This document shows positions 22,820 through 35,426 of a DNA stretch of 64,000 nucleotides, piece after piece. This stretch comes from Epinephelus fuscoguttatus (taxonomy: Eukaryota; Chordata; Actinopteri; Perciformes; Serranidae). The stretch lies in NCBI RefSeq assembly GCF_011397635.1, contig NC_064774.1, positions 1,488,520 through 1,552,519 of the forward strand, in the 5' to 3' direction. A program made the position numbers and the translations under genes. The notes under the pieces were generated by a model. The model worked only from the letters and a program-made list of their open reading frames with translations. It was not told the DNA's origin and did no database searches. Within the stretch, counting starts at the first letter, position 1; every line of letters starts with the position of its first letter.

Positions 22820-25600
22820 AATCTCAGCTGAATCTTTCAGCAACTTTAAACCTTTTGTTGTAAATGTTGAATGCTGAATTCAAATGAGTTTCATAAGGCA
22901 TTCGAAAGGATTCAGATTTGACAGAATGCTGACCCCGAACAACTTTTGGACAATTGATTGACCGCCACCTATAAACTGAATTCACCAGCTGCATAGTTAG
23001 TTTAAGCAGCTCTGTTCTGGTTATCTGTTGCCTTTTTCTTTCTCTGGTGTCCATGGCAGAATCTCAGCAATGTTTAGAGACTCATAATTTGCTAGGAACC
23101 AAACAAATGTTGCTGTACGTCGATGACAACACCTTGTTCGTTGTTAAAACTTGGTTGTTATTAATCTTTCAGGCAGCACTTTATCAGTAGCCAAGTGCTT
23201 ATTTACTGTCAGTCCTGTGAAGATGTTCAGTTGATGGATGGCTCCCTTTCAACTTAAACTGCCATAGATTCAGTCATGGGCCTGTTAAGACCATTAATTA
23301 TCTATAAACCAAAAAATGTTGCTTTATGTTGATGATGATGCCTTGTTTATAGGCGAAGAACTGTTGTTGGTGGTTGTAGCCAATATTTCAGGCGACATTT
23401 CATTAGTAACCAAAGTTTTAGCGTTTATTTGCCGTCTGTCCAGTGAAGATTTGGATGATTGATTGACGGTCAACCATCAACTTAATTCACCTACCACAGA
23501 TTAAGTTAAAGCAGCACTAGTTTGGTTAGCTGATGGTCATTCCCTCTTCTGGATTGCATGGCAAGACATTCAACAGCCTATTGAGACCAATAATTTGTTG
23601 GAAAACAGCTTCACTGTTCTCAATGCTGAGCCAGCGAGTTAAATAATGATGAAAGAGTTGGATAAATCATTGATGCAGCTTTTTTCTGGTTGAATGCTGG
23701 TCATTTCATCCTCTGGTATATATGGCAAAAAGCTCAAGGACTGGGTTGATCTCAGTAATTTGCAACAAGTCAAAGTAAAGTTGCAGTATGCAGACCATGG
23801 GCCTGATTTTTTGAAAAGAGGGGTTGTTTTTTGGCAATGAGTCATCAGTGGCTCATTTTAGTTTTACATTACTGTCTGTACTGTGATGACTTGAACAAGT
23901 TATGGATGGCCACCTGCTAACTTCCAGCCAAAGATTTAGTTCCAGTAGCACTGATCTGGTTGACTGCTCGTCATTCATCCTCTGGTTTACAGGGCAAGAT
24001 GCTCAGCGCTTGTGGAGACCGATAAATTGTGAAAATAATGTTGTAGTATGTCAACAATATTGCTTTATTCAAAGGTTAAAGAAAGGTTGGCTCATTTTGT
24101 CACCACTCTATCAGTCACCAAAGTTTTAGTGTTTATTTACTGTCTGACCCATGAAGATGAGGCCAGTTGTTGGGCTGATTTGGCACTGATTTGGTTGACT
24201 GCTGGTCATTTCCGTTTCTGGTTTACATGACAAGATGCTCAGCAGCCTGTTGGGACCAATAATTAGCAAATAACCAAAAAATATTGCTGTCTGTCAACGA
24301 TATTGCCTTATTCATAGCTATTGTAACAGTTGGCAGGTAATCTTTTAATATTTTATCAATATTTTAACAGTAGCCAGAGTTTTAGTGTTAATGTATTTTT
24401 CCAGTGATAATTTGGATGGTTGATTTATAGCCAACTTAACTTACCAGTCACAGATTTAGTTCCAGTAGCTCTCCTCTAAAGATCAATAATTTGCTGTGAA
24501 CTCAAAAATGTTGATATATGTCGATGATGTTGCCTTGTTTGTTGTTAAAGAAAGGCTAGTTGTAGCCAATCTTTTTAGCAATGTTCCATAAGTAGCCAAA
24601 GAGCTAATGTTTTTTTTACTGACTGTCCCGTGGAGATTTAGAAAAGCGATAAACCTATCTACTTACCAGCAACAAATTTAGATTCAGCAGCTCTTGTCAG
24701 ATTGGCTGCTGGTTATTTCCGCCTCTGGTTTACATGACAAGAAGCTCAGCAATGTGTAGAGACCAATATTTTGCTACAAGCCAAAAAATGTTGCTATACG
24801 CCGATGATGATGCTTTGTGTGTTTTCAATGCCAGGTTAGTTGTAGGCAATCTCTCTGGCAATGTTTCATCAGTAGCCAAAGATGGCTTTCTGTCATCATA
24901 ACCTGCCTGCCACACATTTAGTTACAGTAGGACTGGTCTTCTGGTCTGTTCGGCAACTGGTCATTTCTTCCACTTGTTTAGGCTACATGGCAAGAAGCTC
25001 CACAACATGTTGACCCCAGTACTTTTTTTTAAAAAAATAGTCGCATTATGCCAGCAGTGTTGCCTTTCTTTATGTTTTGTGAAGAAAAGGTTGTGGCTTT
25101 TTGGCAATGTTGCATCAGTAGCCAAAGTTTTGGTGTTTATTTATGTCTATACTGTGAAGATTTGGACAAGTGATAGATGACCAGCCGTCAACTTACCAGC
25201 AACAGATTTAGTTTCAGCAGCTCTTGTTTGGTTAGCTGCTAGTCATTTCCTCCTCTGGTTTACATGGCAACATGTTCAGCAACATGTAGAGATGAATAAT
25301 TTGCCATTAACCAAAAAATGTTGCTATATGTTGACAATATTGCCTTGTTCGTTGGTAAAGAGAGGTTAGCTCTGTTTGACAACATTCCATCAGTACCGAA
25401 CATTTTAGTGCTTATTTACTTCTCCTGCAATTATTTGGATGGTTGATTGATGGCTATGGACCAAAAAAAATGTTGCTGTACATCGACGATGTTGTCGTGT
25501 TTGTTGTTAAAGAAACGGTAGTTGTAGCCAGTGTTTTCGGCAAAGTTTCGTCAGTAGCCAAAGTTGTATTTTTCTTGTCCGTCTGATTTAACAATGTATC
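22820..25600. repeat. Degenerate tandem array, unit about 260 bp, about 10-11 copies
   Basis: Landmarks recur in fixed order: 'TCTGGTTTACATGGCAAGA', 'GCTCAGCAA', 'GAGACCAATAATTTGCT', 'AAAAAATGTTGCTATA', 'TTGCCTTGTTTGTTGTTAAAG', 'GTTGTAGCCAAT', 'ATCAGTAGCCAAAG' and 'GATTTGGATGGTTGATTG'. The 'GGCAAGA..CTCAG' landmark lies near 23055, 23560, 23720, 23990, 24225, 24735, 24990 and 25260, giving spacings near 235-280. Copies near 23280, 24475 and 25455 lack it. Copies have diverged and some are partly deleted. None has a continuous reading frame. Confidence 0.85.
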
Positions 25601-26426
25601 ATCATTAGTCTATAGGCCCCTAAGTTTAAACCACCACTACCTGGACATTTTTTATTCACTCCGACTAAAATTGCGTCCACCACCAAGAGTGGTTGGTGCT
25701 TCTGAATGTTCTCCAGTTACACTCCAGTTTTAACTATTTTATCAGACGGTGACACAGTAAGAAACCAGTTAGTTTGTATGTTAACTTTCTGCAACTTAAG
25801 AACTTTTACCATTATCATCCATTATTTTCTTGTGTATTAGCGAGGAGAGGCGACTTGTATTCAAGTTTAAAACCAATCTACTCCTTTCACACTATGCAAT
25901 TTTGTCAGGAAAAATATTTTTACTCTGAAATACTATGGTGTAAAAAAGGAGTTATATTCAGTTTAGTAGAACATGCTGAATAGATTTGCAGCCTTTGTAT
26001 GTTTTTTTTTTCTTCTGATTGAGACCAAAATGTTTCAGGCTCTCCCGTTCATCCAGATTCAGCAGACAAAAAAAAACGCAGAAATACTTTAAATTTGTGT
26101 CAATTTTTAACAGCAGCACAATCTAAAATGTTGCTCTTATTTTGTCCTCGCACTCTTTGCACTCTATCTAAGCATAATCTGCCTTTAATATTTGCTGTGG
26201 CACTGAATGTTGAAGTGTTCAGTGAATTTACTCCTTTCAGACTGTTCTGTTAACATGTATGAGTGTTTTTGTTTGTGTCAATGTACCTCAGGCCCGAAAA
26301 CTATGCAATGACTTTTGATGCTTTCTGTGCAATAATGTGTCAAAACCTCGCCTTAAAAAGTGATTTGTACACTGCCAGTGAATTTGTATCCTTGTCTTCT
26401 AAAAGCAGAACTGTCCCACGTGAATT
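25601..26426. other. Intergenic, nothing recognised
   Basis: AT-rich sequence with short T and A runs. No gene, element or repeat stands out. Confidence 0.4.
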
Positions 26427-27046
26427 AAGGGATAATTCAGACTTTCTGAAGTGGGGTTGTATGAGGTATTCATCCATAGCCAGTGTAGATGGCGGTCAAC
26501 ACAACCCCAGTTTAGAGAAGCACGCAGGAGTACCACCACAGACGCTGAGCAATGTGCTGATGCGGGGGGGGGGCAGCTTATTTTAGCCATTAAAAAATAA
26601 AATCAGGGGCGTCGGTAAAGTAGTGGGCAAACACATTAATTTTACATCACTGAACACAGGAGTTGCTGGTCTACAGAGTCACAATATCACAGCCAAACCA
26701 ACCGACTGAGGCAGCGGTTGAGCAGCAGCTCCCGTGTTCCACAAGGTATAAAACAGTTTTTGTTACTGCAGTCTGGATTTAGAGAACAGCTTCAGTTTCT
26801 CGTTGGTAAATCACCATCAAACTGCAAGTTAAAGCAGTGAAAATATTCTAAATGTAGCTCACATGTTCATCGCTTTTAACCTTTGCCTCCATCCACAGCA
26901 GTGCTTTGCTTAGCTTCCATGGTGGGACTGGCTGCTTCTCCAAACTGGGTGACCACCATCTACATAGGTAATACCAGGACTATGGATAAGTACCTTGTAT
27001 ATCCCCACTTCAAAAAAAACAAAAAAAAAACATCAGAACTATCCTT
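26427..27046. mobile_element. MITE-like element with long imperfect inverted ends
   Basis: The left end (AAGGGATAATTCAGAC, then TGAAGTGGGGTTGTATGAGG, then TTCATCCATAG) is mirrored at the right. There the reverse complement reads AAAGGATAGTTCTGATG, TGAAGTGGGGATATACAAGG, then CTTATCCATAG. The interior contains a G-run at 26563-26572. No ORF. Confidence 0.7.
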
Positions 27047-27276
27047 TTACATGTTGCTTTAAAGGGAAATTCCACTCAATTTAAAGATGAAGTTCCTGTG
27101 ACATGTTTGAGGCCAAAACCAGCTCCAACTTACCGTGTTGTTATATTTGGAAGAAACACAACAGGGTTTGATTGTAAACTATGCAGCAGATTAAAGAGGG
27201 AACTGGCAAAATTAAGATCTTTAAGTTGATATTCTAGGAGAATAAAAAGTTTTTTTGTGATCCTAGCATTCTTTAA

Positions 27277-28227
27277 TGCCTGCTACACACTACATGATAC
27301 CAGCCCGATTATACCCCGACGCAGCAGCATACGATATCGGCATGGATCGACAATGAGTGTCGTACATGATGATCCATCGTTTCGCCTCGTGTAGTGTGTC
27401 ATGGTAGACGACAGCTGACGCCACGTCTGGGATGCCCCATGATGTTCCAACAGTGTCGTTCACGACTTCTCCCGTCACAGCCGTCACTTTGACCAATAGG
27501 AACACAGAGCGATGTGCTGCCGTGGAAACTGTACGACAACAACAGCCCAGTTTTATTGATATTCCCTGTAGGGATGTTAGCACACAGAGTAAAAAGGTAG
27601 TACTGCCATTAGCATCAAGCTAGCAAACAATGTTACCTCTTCATAATGGAGGATATAAAGAAAAAAAAAAAGTGGCTTTTACTCACCACAACTGCAGAGG
27701 CTCCCAGCTTCATTTGAAACAGACGACATTATAAACGGGCCGTTATTTATTAATCCCTCTGTGTTTTTATATTTTCACTTTTTATCCGCTCCCGTTGCCT
27801 TGATAAAGTTAATGCATCGCGCCGTCATTTCAAACTTAACACTTCCTGTATCCGTTTAAAATTAAAAGCACCTTATAACTTCAGTTGAGAGAATCCCTCC
27901 ATTTTCTAAAAAGGCTTTTATTGTGAAACAATTGCAGGAACTTGTTGTGGAGGACCGTACTTCAAATGTAGCTCCGCCCATCTGGTGGCACTTTTTACGT
28001 TACTACAACATTTCGGCTGGCACGTGAACAGACACAGTGACTGAAGTAATAGTAATAATAATAATAAAAATAGGACAAGAATTATCCAATGACGTCACAC
28101 TCATCGTGAAAGACACCCAGCGATGATTGGTGTGAACCAGCGTGTGGTCTGTCAAGTCTGTCGGCCAAGTCACGTCACACAGTGACTGTCGGAACGGACA
28201 AAACTGTCGAATAGTGTGAACCAGGCA
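27277..28227. mobile_element. MITE candidate with TGCCTG ends and TAA target duplication
   Basis: TGCCTGCTACACACTA at the left matches the reverse complement of the right end, TGCCTGGTTCACACTA, at 14 of 16 positions. TAA directly precedes (27274-27276) and follows (28228-28230), consistent with the 3-bp duplication of PIF/Harbinger elements. The 951-bp interior is non-coding. Superfamily is inferred from the duplication alone. Confidence 0.6.
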
Positions 28228-28230
28228 TAA

Positions 28231-29300
28231 GCAGTTTTTTGTTCACTGTCTGTTTGAGGTCATTACGCTAATTTTGACTAGAAAGTTAATTTTTGACCTG
28301 AAATCTGAACTCAAGGTCCACTTACTGGCTTTTTTCCAAAGCTTTCATCTGCATCCATGATCGAGTTTGCTCGATAAATGAAAAATAAAATAAAGTCAAT
28401 AAGTCGATGATTTCTTTTTTGTTGTCAACGTAAGGTCCAGCACACGGTCTGCAAACTCTATCCACTGAGGAAGATCAGGAGATGAGGTTGAAAGCTTCCC
28501 TTTTAAGCTAAGAATGATTATACTATGATCACCAGAAAACAAAGAGATAACTAGATACAGAATCCTGCGCTCCATAGCCAACATCACACCTAAAATTATG
28601 GTGCATATCTAAATTGTGCTCTATCCCTCAAGTGTCTTTTCTCTGCTACTGTAAGACAAAAATCCTGTGATTGACTCCAGTCTTCCTTAATTATTGTCAA
28701 ATTGTTTTGGGTTTCTTACAGCAGCAGCACATTCAGTGTGGGTTGTCCCCTGACTTTCCTCCAGCAGATTGATCTCACGCTCGCAGCAAAGAAATCCTCT
28801 CAGATAAAGACAGACTCTGGATCAGTCTGCGGTCCATCTCAAAAGACCAAAAGTAAAAGGTTAAAGTGGGATTTTCCTTTTTATTGGAATTGTACTTAAA
28901 TTGTTTTATTGTTGTTGGAAATGTTTGTATGTAACTGCCAAATAAATCTATTAAACCAAAAATGTGACTTAAAGACCAACTTACTATGTTAACCTGAGAT
29001 GATTGACTCTGTAACTGAAGCTTTTACCGGCTTTAATTTCATGCGTGTGTTAAATCTTCTTCCTGGTCGTCAGATTTCAGGTGTTTCCCGCAGTTTGGTT
29101 TTCACCTTCCTGTCCACTGCATAGCTTTCACGCTACTCTTCTGACTTTCTTTGGCAGTTATCTTAAACAGCTTTCAGAGGAAAATGTTGGCATCGTAAGT
29201 TCCTGCAAACCACAAATATACCAGATCAACGTTCCTGAAGTGACGTAGTGTATGAACTGAATTAGTCATCTAGAAGTGAAGGGATGGTGGATGGCATGAC
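28231..29300. other. Intergenic, nothing firm
   Basis: AT-rich. An AATAAA at 28941-28946 is the clearest polyadenylation-like signal downstream of arfip1, but it is 7 kb away and unsupported. 28700-28900 contains an open stretch without a known domain. Confidence 0.3.
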
Positions 29301-29319
29301 ACGTACTGTAGAGATTGTC

Positions 29320-29766
29320 TTTTGGCAACACTTCTCGGCAATTCCACCGGTGTTTGTGGCACAGAGCCTGGGTGTTTTTCACCTAACGCAAATGGCCAAT
29401 CACGTGGCAGCAACTCAAAGCATTTAGTCATGTAGACATGGTGAAGACACGCTGCTGAAGGTCAAACGCTTCAGGCTGCTGCTGCTGGTGGTGTAATGGT
29501 GTGGGGGAGATTTTCTTAGTACCAACTGAGCATGGTTTAAACACCACAGCCTACCTGAGTATTGTTGCTGACTGTGTCCATCCCTTTATGACCACAGTGT
29601 ACCCATCTTCTGATGGCTACTTCCAGCAGGATAACGCACCATGTCACAAAGCTCACATCATCTCAAACATGACAGTGAGTTCACTGTACTCCAATGGCCT
29701 CCACAGTCACCAGATCTCAGTCCAACAGAGCACCTTTGGGATGGTGATACACACCACAGACTCACG
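29320..29766 (+). pseudogene. Decayed Tc1-like transposon with internal deletion
   Basis: 29370-29470 matches the 5' end of a fish Tc1-like element ('CCAATCACGTGGCAGCAACT', 'CATTTAGTCATGTAGACATG'). At about 29470 it jumps to the second half of the transposase. The open piece 29501-29782 encodes LSIVADCVHPFMTTVYPS followed by QQDNAPCHKAHIISN, which holds the second Asp of the DDE triad. Downstream DNA still spells the conserved CACAGTCACCAGATCTCAGT block, but the frame is lost. Most of the N-terminal DNA-binding domain and the first catalytic Asp are gone. Confidence 0.8.
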
Positions 29767-30589
29767 CCACAGTTTGGATTAGTATGCAGTGTGTGTGTTT
29801 CAGAATAGGACTCTGGTCTGTTTGTGGTTTTGTTGCTCTGTTAAAAAGAAGCAATTATTCACCAGGCAACACCAACACCAACACACACGCACCTGGTTCT
29901 GCTGTGTGAATGCGAGTGTGTGTTGTTGCTGCATCCAGGCTCATTTTCCCAAACATTTCAACAGCAGAGTAAAGTTTCCTCACAACAAAGATTCTCTCAG
30001 CTTCTGTCACTCTCTGTGTGTTTATTTAAGTGGTTCATCTTTGGACCTGAATGAAGTGAAAAGTGTTGATTAACTTGTCGTCTGGACAGTATAACGAGGA
30101 CAAGAAGGAACTGTATCAAAGGTCAGAGGTCAGCTGAGGCTGAGTCAACAATGGTGATAGTACCTGTACTCAAGTGCAGAGGTACTTATACTTCGCATTA
30201 ATATTGTCTCTTTTTTTGGCCTACTGAGAATTTGTCCATCTGCAGCTAATCTCAAACTACTGGACCGATCAGCCTCATACTTTGTGTGCACATTTCTTGT
30301 AGTTGTGGTGATTGACAGTCGTTGAAAAACCTGTTTTAGTGACAGTTTTATACCATCACTGACTGCTGACTCCTCGCTCTTCTTAACCGACCAGCAGGGG
30401 CGGCAAGTTGTCTGGCAATCGGCTCGCCTAAAACCAACAAGCCAAAACTGGACTATGATTATAACTATAACCTCGCTCAGCTGTCTGAACGGTTCCTGTT
30501 TGTCTTACCTACTTTTTAAAATTGATAATTAATTGATAAATATTTGTTTATCGATGACGTCTGGGCTTTTCAAACAAGAGGGAAAACTG

Positions 30590-30590
<1 letters not shown>

Positions 30591-30652
<62 letters not shown>
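30591..30652. repeat. (TG)31 microsatellite
   Basis: 62 uninterrupted bases. A second run, (TG)24, lies at 30754-30801. The two flank about 100 bases just upstream of the promoter-like region. Confidence 0.97.
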
Positions 30653-30655
<3 letters not shown>

Positions 30656-30749
30656 AGGGAAGCCTGACTAGTTATTTTGCCAAGGGCGGAGCTGGTAGAG
30701 CTTATCTGGGCCGCACACACACACCAAGTCTTTAATGTCAAATTTACTA

Positions 30750-30753
<4 letters not shown>

Positions 30754-30801
<48 letters not shown>
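30754..30801. repeat. (TG)24 microsatellite
   Basis: Pure TG run directly upstream of the GC-rich promoter region. Confidence 0.97.
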
Positions 30802-30804
<3 letters not shown>

Positions 30805-30849
30805 GTGGGCGTGTACGAGTGAAAGCGCCTTCCCTTCCACCTGAGTGAT

Positions 30850-30861
30850 CACGCATGCGCA
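30850..30861 (+). promoter_or_regulatory. NRF-1-like site in a CpG-rich promoter
   Basis: CACGCATGCGCA differs at one position from the NRF-1 consensus YGCGCAYGCGCR. It is followed by a CT-rich tract (30879-30930) and then CpG-rich sequence (30948-31120), the usual make-up of a TATA-less vertebrate promoter. Confidence 0.5.
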
Positions 30862-30929
30862 GGCTGCCTAGGTTCCCCAGCTCTCTCTCTCTCTCTCGCT
30901 CTCTCTTTCTCTCTCTCTCTCTCTCTCTG

Positions 30930-31124
30930 TTTCCCTCCCACAAACACGCGCGCACACGCACGCGACTGATGTCAGTGTGTCGGTCGGCTGAGTCGCGCGC
31001 GCTGCCTGTGGATGCCAGCCGGAGCCACCGGGGACCAGTGGATCTTGTTTTGCCGTAAAATTGGAGGTTTTCAAACGGAGCTTCTGAGCGCGGGGAGCTC
31101 GCGGCGCTGGAGCCGTTCACTCCG
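30930..31124 (+). other. fhdc1: Probable non-coding first exon of fhdc1 (5' end approximate)
   Basis: GC- and CpG-rich sequence ends in a perfect donor, CCG|GTAAGT, at 31124/31125. No coding similarity is seen. It is the only strong promoter/exon-like block on the + strand between arfip1 and the coding exons of fhdc1, so it is assigned to fhdc1 by position. That gives a first intron of about 23.5 kb. It could instead belong to an unrelated non-coding transcript. Confidence 0.5.
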
Positions 31125-32560
31125 GTAAGTTCATGTGAAGATGGCCCCCCGCACTCTGCTCTGTGTCAGCCCTGCTGACTTCACTGTGGCTGTCTGTTCA
31201 TGTCAGTGCTGAGCGACACCAACTCTGCAGGCTAACAGGCTGCTCAACACGGTGACGCTTCACGCCGACCAGACTGCACTCACATTTTCACATTATTTTA
31301 GATAAAGCCCACAACCTGCCTCTATAACGCTCCCACAGTGCTTTATATTGTGAAGGCTAATGTCTGGAATATTTCGGCTGCGTGTGAGATACTTTAAGGT
31401 GTTAAACCATGTGTGTCAGTCCTATTATATCTGTTGAGAGGTTTATTTAATACCTGTGGTTCATCATGGTGAGTTTTTATTGGTGTGGTGACACTTGGAG
31501 ATAATTTTTTTATCTCTCATGGCACAGCAATAATGTTTCCAGAATATTCCTCCAGTTTGTTTTTGATGCCTTTAACTCAGCGGTGAGTTTATTTATTTGA
31601 GCTGTGTGATGTTTTAATGTCTTGGTTTAAATATTAATTCAGCAGACATGTGTGGAGCTGTTGTGTTGTGCATGGTGTTCACACTGTTTGCTGCGGTGTG
31701 TATTAATGTCCGGTGATATTCCTGTATTATTATTATTATATAGTGCTCAGGGACCTACAGTGTGTCTGTGCTGCTCTGAGTCAAGCTTGTCTTTATTTTA
31801 AATATGTCAGTACTGGTTTGCGATTTCTCTTTAATGTCTATTTCCTGACATTCTTTATTTAACCCTTTGAAACCTGAGCAAGGTCTCTTAAAAACATGGG
31901 ACCCAAAACATAAGCAAGAAATAATTAAAGAAAAAAATTAAAAACAAGAAAATTAGTAAGAAAAAGAAATAAAGTTAAAAACAAACGACCTGGAAGGAGT
32001 GCCTGAAAATTATAATAATTCTTGAAACGTAGTTTAAAATACAGTAATAATAATTATGAATATAGTTTTCCCACCTTTTTTCCGTTATTTAAAACCAAAA
32101 TCTAAATATGTCTTTTTTTGTGCTATTTGTAGGACATTTCTTTCCAAGTTGCTAAATGGCGGAGAAATCACACCAGTTAGCTCAGAGGTTTAAATACCTG
32201 TGAAATATTGCTGTAATTATCTGCAGTATGTGTCTCTCTTGATATTGCTGATGTTTCTGTAATATCAGTGTGCTGATGAAGCTCATCCCTGGCGCTGTAG
32301 GAGCTTTATATTCTGTGGTGTGTTATTTGTGATTAGAGCTGCATGATATGCAAAAAAAGGAAAGAAAAGTATCACCAGATGACGTCATACATGCAACATG
32401 AGTCACTGTTGTATTGGAGATGGTCATTTTTGCTTTCCATTCTCTTTTTATTGGTTTATAAAAGCAACATGAATTTACGCAAACAAAACCAACAACATGT
32501 TTAAAAAACACCACCGTGTGTTTCTGTTGCTTCATCAGACAAAGTCGGGGCTAAAGTTGG
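31125..32560. other. Start of fhdc1 intron 1, no repeats recognised
   Basis: Mostly single-copy-looking, AT-rich sequence. Because it is free of obvious repeats and close to the promoter, it is a reasonable place for regulatory elements, but none can be named. Confidence 0.35.
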
Positions 32561-32568
32561 AGACGTAA

Positions 32569-33180
32569 GCTGCGTCTCGATTCAGGTGCTGCAGCCTTCG
32601 AAGGCTGCATTTGGCTGCAGCGGCGCAACCAAGGCCGTCCCATTTCAACGGCTCCTTCAAATGCAGCCTTCTTTACCAGAATTTGGAGGATGCAACTAAT
32701 GAATCCTTCATGGCCCAGCCTATCCCAAGATGCATTGCACAGCGGTGACCATTATCTATTAAGTTGTTAGCTAACAGTTGTTAACAAGCTAACGGTTAAC
32801 TTTTGTTAACATTACACTCTTAGCTAAATTCGCACAGCTTAAAGGGATGGTGCACCCAAAAATGAAAATTCAGCCATTATCTACTCACCCATATGCCAAG
32901 GGAGGCTCAGGTGAAGTTTAAGAGTCCTCACATCCCTTGCAGAGATCCAAAGGGAGAGGAGGTAGCAACACAACTCCACCTAATGGAGGCTGACGGCGCC
33001 CCAGATTCAAACGTCAAAAAAGCACATAATTGAAACCACAAAATATCTCCATACTGCTCGTCCGTAGTGATCCAAGTGTCCTGAAGCCCCGACATAAAAA
33101 GTTGTTTGGAAAAATGTCATTTTAGCCTCATTGTAGCCTGCAGCTCTTACTACCCCCCTACAATGAGGCTAAAAACAGAG
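32569..33180. mobile_element. Two MITE-like fish repeats side by side
   Basis: 32569-32770 opens with 'GCTGCGTCTCGATTCAGGTG' and carries the 'CAAGATGCATTGCACAGCGG' block of a known fish MITE type. 32841-33180 opens with 'AAAGGGATGGTGCACCCAAA' and contains the 'CAGCCATTATCTACTCACCC' block, another very common fish repeat. Ends and target duplications were not resolved. Confidence 0.5.
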
Positions 33181-34070
33181 TTCAAATGACGTTGTCATTT
33201 GTGGTTGTTTTTTTGTGTACTTTTCCACTGTGGTGTCACAACAATGCAGTGAATGTAATGTTTATTCTCATTATTGACTAAACTACTAATTCGTCTCTCT
33301 ATTAACAAATTAATTGTTAATTAATAGTGAAAATTTTCAGCAACAAGTCCCAGAGTCCATGGTGATGATTCCAGATGTGCTGTTTTATCCAACCGACGCT
33401 CCAAAACTCACAGACATTCAGTTTCTCATCATGTTCTTACATGATGAAAATGTAAAACATTTACATCTGACACGCTGAAAGTGGTGAATATTTTACCTTT
33501 TTATTTCTTAAAGAGTGACCAAAACAGTGAATTGATCATCAAATGTTATATATGTGAGCTGCTTGCTGTATATGATGACATGCATACAGACACTACATTA
33601 TATCTGCACAGAGAAAAGGTTTCAGTACTCAGCAGGTTTTCAGGCCTCGAGGTGTTTAAACTCACACGGTGAGTCAACATACAGCTCAAACTACCAACAA
33701 GAGAAACTTACAGCTAGGTTACAGACTCAGATAATGTGGCCGTAATTTCTTTTGTTTTTTTCCTACTTTTATTTACCTTGTTGGTCACACTTGGACGTTA
33801 CAACTCTTGAATGACTTTAATCTAATGCTCCCATTTAGGGTGTGTTGCTCAAGAGCACATCAGAACATGTTCTCTACAGACTGTCCTCTCTTGTTAGTAG
33901 AGGCTCATTTATTCTTCTTTAAGTACAAAAATAGATCCGTCCATTTCAAATGTAACCATCACTGCCCTCAAACATAGATGGTGCTCAGGGTGGAGGCCAT
34001 TAAATACATCGCGACACGTGGAGCCCTAAACCCAAGTATGTGTTCTTGTTTTTGCCTGCCTGCGTTGTGA
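33181..34070. other. fhdc1 intron 1, nothing recognised
   Basis: AT-rich. Overlapping 63-codon ORFs at 33481-33745 have no domain. Confidence 0.35.
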
Positions 34071-34076
34071 GACAAT

Positions 34077-34648
34077 AGTTGCGTTTCCATCACAGTTTTG
34101 CGCAAAATAAATGCAATATTTCTAAAGTTTCGACAAAGTACAATTGCGACTTGCAGGTGTTTCCATTAAAAGGTGTTTTGCACATGAGCCGTAATTCTCG
34201 TAAAATCTTGTCCCGTGAGACTCCACTTTGTTTGCGGAAGTACGATGGACATTCCAAATCTCTTGAGAGCTGGAACAATCATCTCGGTTGCCACTGCTGC
34301 TGTTGCAGAAGTCTACAACGGAAGACGAAGAGAGCGAGTGGTAATTAGCTCAAGAAAATACTCGGTCTCCTCCTCCGTCCAAACCATCTTGTTTGAATGA
34401 GTGAACCCTGAACCGGTCATGTGACCCCCCCATTGTCATGTCCGGTGACGTATATTTAAGAAAAAAGTGTTTCCATTACACTTTTGCGATATACTTCTAT
34501 ATCGACACGTCTGAAAAACCACCTCATGAGAGTGTAAAAACTTTTTCTCGATATCTGAGTGTTTTTTCGAAATGTAGGTGTTTCCATTACCAGTCTTTTA
34601 TTGCGATATTTAGGTTGTGTGCATTTCTAGGGTTAATGGAAACGCACT
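34077..34648. mobile_element. MITE with TGCGTTTCCAT ends
   Basis: TGCGTTTCCAT at 34080-34090 is mirrored at 34636-34646. Inside, 'GTTTCCATTA' and 'TTGCGATAT' motifs recur in both orientations (34150, 34470, 34580). The element is about 570 bp and non-coding; the target duplication is probably 2-3 bases (TA/TTA), not certain. Confidence 0.55.
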
Positions 34649-35104
34649 TACTGACTCCACCAGACTCCATTCACATTCACTGGCACTCTGTCATACACTT
34701 CTTGCAGCCTGACCTTTGACCTCTCACGAATCGTGTTCTTCCAGTGAATTTAGCGAATGTGAAATCCACCGAGCTGCTTCTATTGGACTAAAACGTCGGC
34801 TTTTGCACCAGACGTTCTGTATTTATAAGTTCAAACCTTGACGAGAAACACACTTGTGTTTTTGAGTCGTTGTAAACTTAATGTTGTGTTCACACCAAAC
34901 ATGATGCGAATTTTCGTGTCCCTAGAATGTTTTGTGTTGACTCGCTTCATATGCGCATGAAATCACGTGTACATGAGAGCCCAAAAGACACAAATTACCC
35001 CGAGAGAGGATGTAGCCTGTTATGCTAACTGGGGTAGTGCTAACTTGCTCGTAAAGTAGCTGGAAACAAGTAACAGACGCATGTTTCCACAACTTACCAG
35101 TAGG

Positions 35105-35300
35105 GTTGGGTCGGTATGAGGGAAAAAAAAAAAAACGGTCCGGTTTTTGTGAAAAACTGCATCAAGTCGGTAATACTGGATTTTCACCACTTGGAGGCAC
35201 AATTGACTCACTCGTTTTCCTCCAGGCGAGCTCCTTTTTCTTCCTTTTTTTAAAGAAGTAGGACGTGATGTCATAGAGCTCTGGGCAGCCACAGACCGAC
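35105..35300. mobile_element. hAT-like MITE fragment, one end only
   Basis: It begins AGGGTTGGGTCGGTATGAG, a typical end of a fish hAT family, followed by an A-run and 'CGGTAATACTGG'. The opposite end was not found. Confidence 0.35.
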
Positions 35301-35426
35301 ATGATGAGCTTCTCCTCTGTTTTTCCGATGAATCATCTTCCGCCGCTACGTCCTCGGCATCATACGTCCCCAGAGGATCTCAGTGCTGATTGGTTATCGA
35401 TGCGCGAATCGGTCACTGAAGTTCAG

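Noticed and set aside
22820..25600. Recurrent 'LLYVDDVALF'-like peptide in the 260-bp repeats, resembling the Y-x-D-D active site of reverse transcriptases
   Set aside because: The frame is closed by stops immediately upstream and downstream in the copies examined, no other RT motifs are present, and the unit is too short. Likely coincidence within a tandem repeat.
30529..31120. Minus-strand ORFs with His-Thr and Arg-Glu repeats near the promoter
   Set aside because: They translate (TG)n and (CT)n microsatellites and the GC-rich leader in reverse.
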